The notes under the pieces were generated by a model that was given only the letters and a program-made list of their open reading frames with translations, ran no database searches and had not been told where the DNA came from. A program made the position numbers and the translations under genes. A DNA stretch of 64,000 bases from Symsagittifera roscoffensis. Taxonomy: Eukaryota > Xenacoelomorpha > Acoela > Convolutidae. This document shows positions 45,464 to 57,680 of the stretch, piece by piece; the stretch's first letter is position 1, and each line of letters starts with the position of its first letter. Where the stretch lies: contig NC_087065.1 in the NCBI RefSeq assembly GCF_963678635.1, positions 68,326,956 to 68,390,955 of the forward strand, in the 5' to 3' direction.

Positions 45464-46165
45464 TCAGAAGATTAATTGGGTCGGAGGCCGCAACTTAATT
45501 GGAAAATTTTTGTCAAGTTTGACATAAAGAGGTATTATATAACGTGACACTGTTTGCCAGGCGCACAATTTTTTGATCAAAACCTCGGCATTTTTCTGTT
45601 CGTCCTGAAATTTTTTTATGAGTTCGGGAAATGATGGGTGCTGGCCGTTCACGAGTTGAACGAAGTTGTTATTCCAACCTTCAACAGCATGGTTGGTTCT
45701 GGGTCACCCGGTTATCTCATGGTGATGACAACTCCAGCTGTCAACGTCGAATATGAGGTTTTGACGAGTTCCGTTTGCCGCCGAGAGTCGACCAACGTAA
45801 TTGTTCTCAAAATAATTGAAAATTGGGTGAGCTGTCTCAGAGCATGTCTTCTCAAGCGTAGCAAAAGCAGTATAAACATCACTTACTGGCAGGAAAGCGA
45901 TACTCAGCAGCGTTCGGAAATGCTCGCAGAACTCTAGTTCTGGCTTGTAGTTTTTTGTATTCCTAGTAGGCTGAATGTGACGCCAGACGCTTTGGCTCAA
46001 ATGGAAATAGCAGAAATGACTGTGAACTTTTATGATAGTGACATTCTCTTGGAAAGTGCGCACACGGTCATTGCCTTTAGATAAAACACATCGCCAAATG
46101 AGGTGTTTGTTAGATTTCGATGTTTGAATTTTGAGTATGCATCTTAAACTAGCATTTTGTTGTTT
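45464..46165 (-). pseudogene. FLYWCH/MULE transposase pseudogene
   Basis: One minus-strand frame between stops at 46166-46168 and 45464, interrupted by a TGA at 45704-45706. The N-terminal part has FLYWCH-like features: NKHLIWRC (46111-46088) and then HSH. It runs directly into CYFHLSQSVWRHIQ, a motif from the transposase core, then after the TGA RTNHAVEGWNNNF, NGQHPSFPELIKKFQDEQ, typical of the C-terminus of MULE transposases (RTN..VEGWHN…HP). The first and second catalytic Asp regions normally lying between FLYWCH and FH.SQ are missing, so an internal deletion fused the two. With the nonsense codon it cannot be active. The family call is from motif memory. Confidence 0.75.
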
Positions 46166-46570
46166 TTATTTGTCATAGGAATTTTCATTGTCAACACGAA
46201 CTCGAGAGCAATAACAATGACATTATGATCTCTCGTGTTACGTTTGGCAGCATAATCAATCAAGTGATAACTGTGTAGTATGTATAAATGATTTAAGTCC
46301 TGTGTCTCTAATTTTGTCTCTGATATGCAGCTCGAAAAAACTTCTGGTCTAATTGCTCAGTTGTGTGGCCTTATCAATTTAATGATTCTTATTGGGAGTT
46401 TATCAAAATATTTCGGTCATTAACTAGTGTGGTAATAGCCGGGACAATTTTTGGACAATTTTGGGACCATTTTGTCTGGGAACCAAATCTCTTGGACAGT
46501 TTTTGCATTTTGGACTGTTTTTGCCAGGACATAAATGTCTGGGACACAAATGTCGTGACACGGTCTGAGA

Positions 46571-47245
46571 AGATTTTTTCAAATTAAGTAAGAAAATCTA
46601 TCTGCTTAAACAACTTCCATATAAGGAAAAAATCTTGTCACAAAACTTTTCTATAATTCAATACCTAGAAAAAAAATTTATGATAACCATTTACTTTCAA
46701 ATGAAAAATGATGACTACTTTTTTGTCATAAAATTAAATTATTTTTTGTTATCGAGTTTTCCTGAATATTTTTGTGTATTTTCGGAAAATACACCAACCA
46801 ATTATTTTTCACATACAAGAAAATTCACTGGTTAGGTGGCAGTAATTTCTCTGATTGCCAAATAATTATACACTGCAGTATGAGAATTGTCAAATAATTT
46901 AAGGTATGAAATTTCACGCTAAGCGTAAACGCCGTAACTATTTGTGCATGGCCAGAGACTTTTTACTTCGAAAAATGTTGTAATTGAAAAACAAGGCGTG
47001 TTTTTTTGACAGATTAAATTTGGTTTACACTTAAAAAAAAACAAAAAAGTTTTAGATTTGGGTTGACACAAAAAAGATCCATACTATTTTTGAGTCATTT
47101 GTATGAAAAATTCGATCTGGACTATGTTATAGACGTAATTTTGCGAAAAAAAAAAGAAAAACCTCTTTCTTTAATTAGATATTTTGACTTTGGAATGAAA
47201 CCTTGTAAAGAAAGCTTATCACAAATTTCATTCATGCAAATCCTT
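46571..47245. other. AT-rich stretch up to the second gap
   Basis: No gene or repeat recognised. Confidence 0.4.
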
Positions 47246-47445
47246 NNNNNNNNNNNNNNNNNNNNNNNNNNNNNNNNNNNNNNNNNNNNNNNNNNNNNNN
47301 NNNNNNNNNNNNNNNNNNNNNNNNNNNNNNNNNNNNNNNNNNNNNNNNNNNNNNNNNNNNNNNNNNNNNNNNNNNNNNNNNNNNNNNNNNNNNNNNNNNN
47401 NNNNNNNNNNNNNNNNNNNNNNNNNNNNNNNNNNNNNNNNNNNNN
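47246..47445. other. Assembly gap (200 N)
   Basis: Exactly 200 N. Unlike the first gap, the flanks are not copies of each other. Confidence 0.99.
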
Positions 47446-47563
47446 ATCATAGGCTTATAGTTGTGCCAAGGATAATCATTGCTGAGTATAATCAGTGAAT
47501 TCTTACGCAATGAATATTTAGAAAAAAAATTGAGGTCTTTTTAATTTCTTACTGCGCTGTATT

Positions 47564-47660
47564 CAAGACTGCTCGTATCAGGGTGAAAGCCTGCAAAATA
47601 CGACTGCTCTTTAAGGTGTCTGAAGTAACCTTGTGTAATTTTTTTTTATTATTTTCGAAA
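47564..47660 (-). mobile_element. 3' end fragment of HINE
   Basis: CAAGACTGCTCGTATCAGGG followed by a damaged hairpin (TGAAAGCCTG) and ACGACTGC. Identity is lost within 100 bp. Confidence 0.6.
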
Positions 47661-49437
47661 TCATAGCATCATATCTTTCAAACTGTGCAATACGTGTACA
47701 GTTAACTCAAATTTTTATGGCTATCAGTTTTTTTAATGTCTGAAATGGATGGAAAATTGCGCAAATATACATTTTTTTGCTTCTAGTTTGGGAAAAAACT
47801 TGGTTGGATTGGATTTAATCAAATGCAGTACTCAATTGTAAAAATTATTTTGCTATAAATCTCCCTCTTATCTCAAATACATTTGTCTTTTTACCTTTTG
47901 CTCGTCTGCAAACAATAAAGATTGTGTTTTCAAAGAAAACAGCATCCTCTCAGATGCCTGTCATCAAATTGCGAGCCCAGGTTGCGTATCTGAATTATTG
48001 TCCGGTTTGATTGCGTAACCAGACATAAAAACCAGTTTCGCTCAAAACAAAACAACATTTTATTGCCCCAGAAAGATTTATAGCTCAATTCATTTTGTCA
48101 CGTCGCTTCCATTTTTACGGCTCTCATTAAACTGGTGCCCCTTTTATGACCCGCATCAGCCTTGTCAGCAAAATGAACTTGAAAACCAACTCCCTCTCAA
48201 ATTCATCAACTGAATCAATTCACTCCTTGTTCATTCTTGAAGCATGCGCTGAAAGCTATCATTATTTGAATTAATCGACCGTGAACCAAAATAATGACTG
48301 AGGCCATTTTGTACATCCATTAAAAAAAATAATCGATTTGACATGAAAACCAGAACGCAAATAAAAAATCTGATAAATTAAATAAGGTTTCTGCATTTTT
48401 AACATTCCAATAATTTGAAAAAAAAAATTAAGCCAAGTTAACACGCCCCCCCCCCCCCCCCAAGCCGCACAGCGGAAGGATTTTAACTTGTTTCTGAGTT
48501 CGAATTTTCAGCCAATCAGAATAGAACGAAGCGCTTAGCAAATTGAACGCTGAGCAAGGGGGATCTTAACTTGGTCTATTGGGCGATCCAAGAAGTCATG
48601 CTTGATATAAATTAGGACATTTTATGCGCATTTTTAACAATCCAATCGGTTTGAAAAGAAAGTTATCCTTGATAAATAAGGACATTTCTTCCGCATTTTC
48701 AACAATCCAGTCGGTTTGAAAAGAAGTTATAAATTAGGTAATTGGATTGGGCCATAAATTTGGGTCATCCACTTTCATGGCCAATCAAGCGGAGGTAATC
48801 GTTTTTGAAGATGAAGAGCCTGATGTTGACAAAAGACAGTCGTGACATCAGTTGTCTGCTAATTGCGCCGCCGGGATAACTAAGAGCTGTCGTGGGAATG
48901 AGGAAAATGACTTAGAATTGCCCCCTTGGGGTCTAATTGTTGGAGAGAACGGGAGCTCTAAATTATCAGTGTGCTATACATGTAAAAAAACTCAGGATAT
49001 TTAAGCGTGGTTTAATTAGGACCAGGTTTTGAACTTTACACCATGAGTTTTAATACTCAATAGAAGGTAACTTTTTTCGACCGGCGTCTTATCCGTTGGG
49101 AATTAAGCTTAACGCTTAGATTTTTACGCTGTTCAATTCTCTCCAATAAAATCCAGATGTAAAGGACGATCATAAACTAGTAAAAAGTTTTAAAAAAGTG
49201 TCAATTGATTACTTTTCTTGTAGAAATTGTAACAAAAAAACGGGTTCCTCGCAAAAACATGTTCCAGCGCAGGTTTTTTAGAACACATACTTGACTCAAT
49301 TTGTTCAGTTTTTTTCAAACTCGGAACAGATTATTGATTAATGGCAATCTGAAAAACTTTAGGCCATTAATTTTTTTATATAATTAATCAATGCAATTAT
49401 TAATGATGAACAAAAGATTTTCTCACTAAAATAAAAA
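47661..49437. other. AT-rich stretch with a small tandem duplication
   Basis: Contains C16 at 48446-48461. No gene recognised. Confidence 0.4.
48602..48730 (+). repeat. Two-unit tandem repeat (about 66 bp)
   Basis: Units at 48602-48666 and 48669-48730 share AGGACATTT…GCATTTT.AACAATCCA followed by TCGGTTTGAAAAGAA. A weaker third copy lies near 48390. Confidence 0.85.
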
Positions 49438-49608
49438 CAAGACTGCTCGTATCAGGGCGAAGCCCTGAATGTTCCGACTGCCTTTTAAGGTTTTATGGAG
49501 CAGTAATAACATTAAAAAAAATTAAATGTATTAAAATTTAAAAAAAAATTTTTTTTAAATTTGAAACTTTTCATGAAAATCATCCCCCCACACGCCATTT
49601 AAAGTACA
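49438..49608 (-). mobile_element. HINE 3' part, broken
   Basis: Perfect 3' terminus, hairpin CAGGGCGAAGCCCTG and ATIR. It breaks off at CACGCCATTTAAAGTAC. The matching 5' part does not follow in this orientation; an inverted 5' part lies at 50166-50468. Confidence 0.85.
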
Positions 49609-49634
49609 TGACAATTTTCACAATTTTGGTGCAT

Positions 49635-50010
49635 ATACAAAACAGTCCCATACAAAACAGTCCAATACAAAATAGTCCGAAAAATCATGTAATGGAGGAA
49701 AAAAACAGTCCAATACAAAACAGTCCGGCTTAAGGTCGCCGGTGGGCGCGCGTCGCCGCTTCGCGGCGATAATTGGCTCTAAATTGTGTATTAAGTTCTA
49801 CCCTCTGTTGGCAAGCTCGCAACACGTTGGCGCGACTGCAGCGGTCACTGTTTTGTTCATTATGTTTGTTGAACGAAGGACAATTCCCGGCCAGCCGGCT
49901 TGTTAAAACAATTATTGTTTGGGACTGTTTTTCGGACTATTTTTTCGTTCATTTTCATACTTCTCCGGACTGTTTTGTATTGGACTGTTTTGTATAAGAC
50001 TGTTTGTACA
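49635..50010. mobile_element. Foldback MITE with iterated ends
   Basis: Left arm 49635-49727 and right arm 49920-50010 are inverted copies built from repeats of TACAAAACAGTCCAA (about four units each). The centre contains a GC-rich CGTCGCCGCTTCGCGGCG hairpin near 49750 and the repeat shared with 34388-34482. No coding capacity. It sits at the break between two HINE halves. Confidence 0.75.
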
Positions 50011-50165
50011 GACACGTAATTTTTAGTAAACTCCCCTGGCCTTAATTTTGTCAGACTAAAAGATTGTAATTTGTAATTCGTTGTAATATTGCTGGGTGTA
50101 TAGGTACTAGAGAAGAATGGGTAGTTAAAAAGAGATATTGGCGAGTGTATCACTTGTAGATGATT

Positions 50166-50468
50166 TTGTTCCGACTTTCGATACGAAAGTAACGGAATAT
50201 TTGTGCTCGGGTGGGTTTTTTTTTCTTCAGACAAATTTTGACTTTTTAACTAGCCATTTTTGACGGAATTTTTTTTATATCATTCAAAAGGTATTGTTGT
50301 CCTGAGCTCAAATTTTAAAAGATATATCTTCTGCGATCATTTTTCGTAAAGTTATGGGGGTTTAAAGATTGTCATTTTGGCCAATTTGGGACAATTAACG
50401 CGCGATATATTTCGCGCTATTAACGCGTAAGCGGAGAGTTAATCCGTCTTTAAATCGTTCCAAATTGG
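50166..50468 (+). mobile_element. HINE 5' part, inverted relative to 49438-49608
   Basis: TGTTCCGACT terminus, 5' hairpin and GCGCGATATATTTCGCGC are intact. Stops at TTCCAAATTGGG. With the 3' part upstream it suggests two truncated copies or an inversion around the foldback MITE. Confidence 0.8.
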
Positions 50469-51439
50469 GAATTTTTATCGGTTATGGGAAAATTTATCGG
50501 TTAGATTTTTGTCCTGGGGTTTTATCTTCGATAATTTAGTGTAACTTGTCTTGGAAGCATCCAGTGAAAACAAAAAAGTGATTGCTTTGGCATTTTTTCG
50601 TTATGCTGAATGGTTATTATTCGAAACAATTTTCAAAAAAATGTGAGACGGTGTGTTTTGAAGGAACAGGGATGTTTTGGGAAAATTAAATGCCAAAAGG
50701 GTGAAACTAAGTTTTCAGTAAATAGTTTTCATTTGCTTTAACTGCAATATCAAAGTGATCGTTTTTGTCTCTTCATAATTTTTGACTTTCAAAAAAAATT
50801 CATTTCAAGCAAAAAATGAGAAAAAAACAGCTTGATGTGACAACCAAAAAAACATCAAGTTTCATTTTCAACATATATCAGTCAATCCACATTAACTTTT
50901 CTTTCAGTACTTGATTTTTTTATGAAAAAAAAATTAATCTCAAGTTCCTCCTGACCTTCGCCGGTCGGAGCAAAAAAGTGGTAAGAAATATAAAATTTGC
51001 TGACTCCCATTTTTAAAAAAATGTTCTCGGTATCTTACAAATCAATTTTATAAATTTGAAGGCAGAGTTTTTTTGATAACAGATAATAAAATACGAGCTT
51101 CCAGAACCGTACCGTGGACGAGGGTCGCAGCAGTACAGCCGACTTCCCCCTCAGAGTTCTGTTTACTAAAATTTTCCTAAATTCTCACCTTCAATTTATT
51201 TCACAACAGCTATTTACGGCTGACCAACCTTAAAAGTTTTCTTTAGTTGCCCTAGGCGCCAATATACTAATTTTGATGGTAGAGAGAGCCAAAAACTGCA
51301 ATTCTAAGAACATTATGCTCTTACTTAGATTTAAAACTGATACAAAATCTGTATCAAAGCTGCGTCGGATGGATTATTTTTTGTTTGGATTTTTTCTCAA
51401 ACTTAAACTAGACAATTTTGAACTTTTATAGAGACAATA
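50469..51439. other. AT-rich stretch
   Basis: Nothing recognised except a piece of the hAT-like MITE family at 51222-51300. Confidence 0.4.
51222..51300 (+). mobile_element. Fragment of the hAT-like MITE family
   Basis: The stretch CCTTAAAAGTTTTCTTTAGT, then CTAGGCGCCAATATACTAAT and GTAGAGAGAGCCAAAAA aligns with the 29.7-kb MITE core (GGCGCCAATATATACTAA…GAGCGCGCGCCAAAAA). Confidence 0.55.
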
Positions 51440-51700
51440 TGTGGAAAAATTTGAGGGTTTGAAAATTGGAAACTTGGCCACATTCGGTACAATAAACGCG
51501 TGAGATATTCCGTGCTATCAGCTTGTAATGGGTGACTTAATCCGGACCAAAAATGTTTTCAAATTCAATTGAGGCGAGCCTTTCGGTCTTATCAATACAT
51601 TAATCGACTCTAATTGCATCAATTTGTATTTTGTACGCATAGAGCGTGCGGGATTTTCATAATTTTTAAAGCAGTTTAAAAAACTATTTCATAGACTTTA
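51440..51700 (+). mobile_element. Diverged internal HINE fragment
   Basis: GAGGGTTTGAAAATTGG, AAACGCGTGAGATATTCCGT, TAATCCGGACCAAAAATG and CATAGAGCGTGCGGG occur in the HINE order. The ends are not recognisable. Confidence 0.5.
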
Positions 51701-52424
51701 AAGTGAAATTTGAAACTCAAGCTCCTTCCTTTTCACTATAGCTGCTCGCATTAACTCATAAAACTTTTTTTCTGATTGACATTACTGTATTGAAAGATTG
51801 CGAAAAAATTTTAATTCTCCATTTTCAGAACAAATTTAAAAACAAGAAAAAGCTATATGCACTGGGGAAAATGGAAGCATTTGGCTCTATTTGAAAAGTA
51901 GCCTATGATCTGGTTCATCTGTTGGTTTATCTGATAGCTAATCTGATTTTTATCTGGCGTCTTTTGTGTCACAATAATCAAATAAACTGGCGTAAATGTT
52001 CCACCGCTTTTCTCCGGAATTCAAAATGTAAGCAATCTTGAACCAGAGATTCTGAAGACAATTGTTTTTTTTTAGTCTGCGACTCTTTGATCATCTTGAA
52101 CGCTGCAAATGCAGAATCCATTGTTTCACTAGATAATCCAATTCTGATGCTTTTTTCCATCATCAAGGAAGGAGGGCGACTTTTCTGTTCACGTAAGAAT
52201 TGAAGGGACGTGAAACATTTGAATGGACATTGCAAATTGAGTATGCAGCTCGATGCGTAAGATTTTTAGCAAGCTATGGTGGAAAAAAGGTCTGTCCGAT
52301 TTTCTAAAACGCTGCCCACGATTAAATGAAATAATTACAAGCATTAGGTCTAGTTTTGCCAACATAAAAATTTGTATGCAAATTCATGTTTCCAATTTTT
52401 TGATGTCAATTGCTTAATTTCCAT

Positions 52425-52784
52425 GCCGGCGGATCTAGAATTTTCTCAAGGGGGGGGGGGGGGGCGGATTTTAATTTAAAAATTTTCGAAAATTTTGTCG
52501 ACATTTTCTTTCAGATCAACCAAATTGATTGATTTTCTGAGCTCTCCCCAAAACACTAAAAAGGCCCTGTTTTGGCCAAATTTTCTGTGCCGAAAAAAAA
52601 ATTTAAAAAAAAACAGGTTACAAAAAATGTTGATAAAAAAATCGCGTTTTTTTCGGCGCGTGCTCCCCCCTCAAAATTAGTAAATATTGGTGCCAAAGCC
52701 GCCTTTACAAAACTTTTAAGGTACATTAGCCAAAATATATATCTCAAAATACTACAAAAAGGGCACCACGTAAATCCGCTTCTG
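52425..52784 (-). mobile_element. Diverged copy of the hAT-like MITE
   Basis: Ends GGCGGATCTAG (left) and, inverted, CAGAAGCGGATTTACG (right). The minus strand carries GGTGCC/GGCTTTGGCACCAATATTTACTAAT and the GCACGCGCCGAAAAAAACGCG core seen in the 29.6-kb copy. G15 at 52450-52464. No target duplication is left. Confidence 0.65.
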
Positions 52785-54487
52785 CATACAAGCAATAGCG
52801 TCTAAAAATCAAAGCATTGGAACTCCAGACTAAATTGAAGCAAAAAAAGCCATGCATTTCTTGCGCACAAAATTAGTGATCGGCCACACCCCCATCTGAA
52901 ATGACTTGGAACAAATGCTGATTGCCACGGAAATAAGGACGCTAACCGGTCGCATAGACTAATTAATGCATATGCGAGTTCAGTTTCTTGGTACATCGGA
53001 TTATTGAACCTCCTTTCATTACTCACCAGTGTTTCATATCCTCAATTGCCTCAAAATCCCAATTTTTCGATACAAAAATTGATGCAGTCTGCTTTCCTCG
53101 TCTATTCTGATTTTTCTTCATACTCGATTTCTGAGCCCTCTCCACATCCGTTCATCAATTTTTCCAATTATCGATAAAAGTTATCAATTCTTTCTCATCT
53201 GCTTAACATGTTTTTATATACGTCTTAATTATTCTCCGAAATTTAGAAATGCTAATTTTGGGCACGCCCGTGGCCTTTTAGCGGAATTAAATTTGGTGAA
53301 AGTTTTTTTGGTCAAACTAAATCAATTTCAAATTCGGTTTCTGTAGAAAACTCAATAGTCTGCCAAAATTTCATAATTCATACATTTTACGGCTTATAAG
53401 GGACTTTATAACTGAAATTTTAGGGGAAAAAATTGCGAAGAAAAGCCGCCAAATTACATGGACAATGTTTCTGAGAAGAGTTGGATAATTAATGAGTTAA
53501 ATGATTTAATACCAATATGTTTGTACAGCAATTTTATCGCATTTACGGTTTGATTTTTTTTATTGAGAAGAGAAAAAAGATTATCAGAAATTGCAAGGCT
53601 AAATATAGAAATAAATTAACAGCGCTGAAGTTTCTGACTGCCTTTTAAACTGTATGAGTTAATGCTTTTGCATAAAAACAGTTAATTTTTTCTAAATAAC
53701 TTAAAATATTGTTAAAATTTTCATTGTCTTTGAGATCAGTTTTGCCCGAGTTCAATATTGTATGATTTCTGAAATTTTAATCAACCGCTACCTAAAACAA
53801 GTTAAGAAAAAACCAGCGTTAATCAAGTTTGCAAAATAAACCAGCACAATAAACAAGTTTGCAATTTTTAAACCCCGGTGAATCTCCAAAAAAAAATGTT
53901 TCATATGAAAAATTTTCTTGACAAATCAAATTACGTAAATACAACAGTCTACACGCGGTTCGCCCCTCTCACATTTTTTCCAACTTTCATTGACAAAACT
54001 TAAGGGCGGCAAAATAGGTCACTAATTTTAAGAGAGAGAAATTTTTGGCGGCTGAAACGTGCCCCTTTCTTCTTGTTTGTGCATTATTTTTTAAATTTTT
54101 TCGAAGCCTTTGATCATTTTCATAAGATGTGAAAAGTTGAGTTTTTCATTGCTTGAACTTTTGGCCGGCCAATTAACTATAAAATGGAGATTGTGTTTAA
54201 AATTATCCCACAGGCTAAAACAGTTTCTTAGAGCTGATTCAAATTCCCGCATGCATTTGTCCAGGCTATACTGCTTACTATTTACCAAAATTTGCACCAA
54301 ACAAAATTTTTTTCTAAGTGTCAGTGGCGTAGTAAAGACACTCATAAAAGTCGTGTTGAGTCCATGAAAGACTTCTACTTTCGAAAAACTTGAACGACTC
54401 CTAGTTTCGAAAGTGGGTTTCAGTTTTCAGATTTCCAGCGGAATAAAAAATTAATTTTTGATCTAGTTTTCACGAATTTGATTTATG
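52785..54487. other. AT-rich stretch, nothing recognised
   Basis: A doubtful HINE 3' trace (TTTCTGACTGCCTTTTAAAC) lies near 53628. No gene recognised. Confidence 0.35.
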
Positions 54488-54574
54488 AAAAAAGTGTTCA
54501 ACGTAAAGCATTCATGGGCATATTTTCTTGAAAAAGTGTTCAACGTAAAGAGTTCCATGGGCATATTTTCTTGA
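54488..54574 (+). repeat. 43-bp tandem duplication
   Basis: Two adjacent copies of AAAAAGTGTTCAACGTAAAG followed by CATGGGCATATTTTCTTG, differing by one indel and two or three substitutions. Confidence 0.92.
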
Positions 54575-57146
54575 AATTCTAACTTTGAAATTTTAAAAAA
54601 AAAACATGTTGGTGTTTTTGTCGGTTTCCTTTTGTTCATTGAAACTTTTTCAAATGTTTATGTTGTGAGCTGTTCATTTTGTTTGTGCAGTTTATAAATT
54701 TTGTTCACTCTAATTTGAAGGGGGAAATGGGTTATATAGAGTTTAGTTTTAGTTAACTGTAAATTTTATTTTTTTCCCGTTGGGGAAAGATGTGAGTTGT
54801 TCATTTTGTTTTAGGTAATAATTAGATACCTGCCTACTATGTTACGAATCGAACATCGGTCGATCATTCCACTGTTCGATATATTTTTAGAACAGACATT
54901 TTAATTATGCACATTATCTTTCTGATTTTTTTAAATTCCTAGTTAGTGTACATAGATTGTACAACTTCAGGGTTAACATCAAAATAGTTAATTAGTCTGT
55001 TAAATATGTTTTTTTTTCTGTGATATTTAAGTTTCATGCTAACAACACAAATTTTTCTTTATGGGAAAACTTCAACAATTGCTCCGCTGGCACTTGTTTT
55101 TCTTGAGAAATGAAGGAAAATACGGAATAGATTGGGCTTTCAATCCATGTTCAATCTGGGCATGAGCCTCCAGGGCATGAATTATTTTGTCACACTTTTG
55201 GTCCTAATTTCTGAAAGGTTATCCCAGTTTTTAGACAAATTAGTCCTAGTATTTCGTTCTTAGACCGATTTTTAAGGTAGGGGAGGAGAATTGCTTCTAA
55301 TGAGTTTTTCAAATATTTTTGATCCATTAGTATTATCTAAACTGATCTTCAAGGTCACAATTCCCAACATATTTATAGAAAATATTGGAAAATGTGTTTC
55401 TTTTATTTTCTCTCATACATATTCAAACAACTTTTCCACCTTTTATTTTAAACCTTTCAATTCGATCTGAAAACGAAGGGGAAGTGGTTATGGTTTTCGC
55501 CTTTTAGTTGAAGTATTGTTAAATCAAAACCCACTGTGATCTGTGATTGGTTGCTTAAGAGTGAGATAACATTACCCAGCCCAAAAAATAACAAAAAAAA
55601 ACGCAAGTAGGTCTTAAACAGGAGCAAAATAGTGGTTCTCCGTGAGCAGCTGAATAGTTTGTATGTTGGTCCTTTTCCTTGTGGATGAACCGTCGTAACA
55701 TTTTCCAAACCGCAAGAAAAACATAAAAATTTCGGGTCGGATAGGTCATAACAAAATGTCACAGCAGTAGATGGCTATAATGAGCTGAAAAATTTGTGAG
55801 CGCCATTGTGAACAAACAGTCTGATATTTAAATACCATTTCAAGTCAATTTAGTAATCATTGGCGATGAAACCTTAATAAGGAGCGTCGGAAAGGCAATT
55901 CATTGCCTTACCAAACAGTGCAAAAATTTCTAGGCTTTCTAGAACATAATCTTTCAGCCACGTCAACGAACAATTCAACAAAAAACGACATCAGAAAGAC
56001 TTAAAATAAAAGAGACGGCAGGAAGGCTAGTCAAGAAATCTCGAACCCTCCTTGTTTTTTCGACGCTGTAAGCTTTGAGCCCTTTTGGGCTATTTTCCCA
56101 AAATGGTAGGAAAAATGGAAACGTTTTTGTTAATTTTTTGAAGGTTTCTTATTAAGCTAGCAGTCCCCTAAAGTCAGTAGCTAGCCATGTGGAGGAGCAA
56201 CGCTTCTTTCAATTCTGGTTGCCAAAATTTTCCAAAAGTTCTCCTTAAGTGTTTTATTTTACAAACATTTCTAGTCAAAACTTAATGAATTTTTGATAAA
56301 TCGCCAAAATGACCGCTTCTGGCCTCGGCCGAGTTTTTTTGATATCATTGATGAAAATTGCTGAATTTTATTCAGAGTTTTGATTAATATTCTTAATATT
56401 CCGTCTTAAAATATCGGAAAACATCTGATTGATAATTTTTCCTATTTTGTTGGAAATTAAGTTCCTAATTTAATCCCACTTTCACGGGAGTCTTCGCTTG
56501 GAAATCACTTTGAAGTGTCGCAAAAGTAATCTAATAACTTGAAAATTCGTAATTCCTCTCCCTTCAAACGCGTTTTAAACTTGAGATCAAATTAGAATCG
56601 GATAATTCAATTATTCACACGCCATATGCATATTAGATGCTATTGACGGTTCAAACCACCAGCATTACCATGTAAAAGACGTTTAATTAGAGCTAGAGTT
56701 CGAAGAGAGCCTGTGAACCTTTCAAGCTGAATTTTAAACTAAATTTTCAAACGGAAAGTCGAACAATTTTCTAGGGTTTAGTTCCACGTCTATTAAAACC
56801 CGGGCCGAAGCCCTCGACTATGTAGAGTTTCAGTTGCAATAGTCTTGAAAGTTGTCGTGATAAAGTCTGGAAACTCATGGTAAAAAATGAAGATGAGTCA
56901 TGATAGTCTGGACATAAAGTAGCGACAACCAGGAAACTGGCGGTAAAATCGCGACAGTCTAGACAAAATCGGACATGAAAGTTACTCATGAGATCAAGCA
57001 ACATTCCGAGAAGTGGCAATTAGAGATCAAAGTTGCTGGATTTTAAGGTTGATATCACAATTTTAAATAAATAAAAAAATGACACAATATAATCTGAAAA
57101 TAAATTGAAAATAAATAGCTCGCAAAAATTGAATAGTAAAGAGAAA
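54575..57146. other. AT-rich stretch, no supported gene
   Basis: About 56092-56140 shares CTATTTTCCCAAAATGGT…AAAATGGA with the inner edge of the inverted repeat at 43.9 kb. A patch at 56850-56970 repeats GTCTGGA/GTCTAGAC-like motifs. No gene recognised. Confidence 0.35.
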
Positions 57147-57677
57147 CAAGACTGCTCGTATCAGGGCGAAGCCCTGAATGTTCCGACTGCCTTTTAAGGT
57201 TTGTGGAGCAGTAATAGAATTAAAAAATTAAATGTAATAAAAAAACGAAAATTTTTTTTTCTAAAATTTGAAATTTTTTAAATGAAAATCATCCCCCCAT
57301 ACGCCATATAAAGTACAAAAAGATAGATTTCGTTCCTTGTAACAAATCAATTATGGCAAATAAGCTTCGTTCAACTAATTTGGAACGACTTATAAGCCGG
57401 ATTAAACCTCCGCTTACGCGTTAATAGCGCGAACTATATCGCGCGTTAATTGTCACAAATTGGTCAAAATGGCAATCTTTAAACCCTCATAACTTTACGA
57501 AAAATGATCACAGGTGAAATATCATTTTAAATTTAAGCTCAGGACAACAATACCTTTTGAATGATATAAAAAAATTCCGTCAAAAGTGGCTAGTTAAAAA
57601 GTCGAAATTTGTCTGAAGAAAAAAAAACCCACCCCGAGCACAAATATTCCGTTACTTTCGTATCGAAAGTCGGAACA
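57147..57677 (-). mobile_element. Complete HINE copy
   Basis: 531 bp, close to consensus, with both hairpins, the palindrome and both ATIR copies intact. Confidence 0.9.
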
Positions 57678-57680
57678 AAA

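Larger units (their letters stand above)
44826..46570 (-). mobile_element. Degenerate MULE-type DNA transposon
   Basis: About 1745 bp with imperfect inverted ends: TCTCAGAGGTGC…GGCATTTGTGTACCAGG on the left and, inverted, TCTCAGACCGTG…GACATTTGTGTCCCAGA on the right. Each end carries iterations of an ATTTGTGTCC(C)AGAC motif. It encloses the broken FLYWCH/MULE gene on the minus strand and the right arm of the long inverted repeat. No target duplication was identified. Confidence 0.6.

Noticed and set aside
45638-45937. Plus-strand 99-codon ORF
   Set aside because: It is the shadow of the MULE pseudogene on the opposite strand.
51978-52235. 86-codon minus-strand ORF with a protein-like composition
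   Set aside because: It starts only at TTG, has a stop a few codons upstream, lacks a recognised domain and sits between repeats. Possibly a relic, but not supportable.
53620-53670. Possible HINE 3' end (TTTCTGACTGCCTTTTAAAC)
   Set aside because: Only about 20 bp match and the hairpin and terminus are absent.
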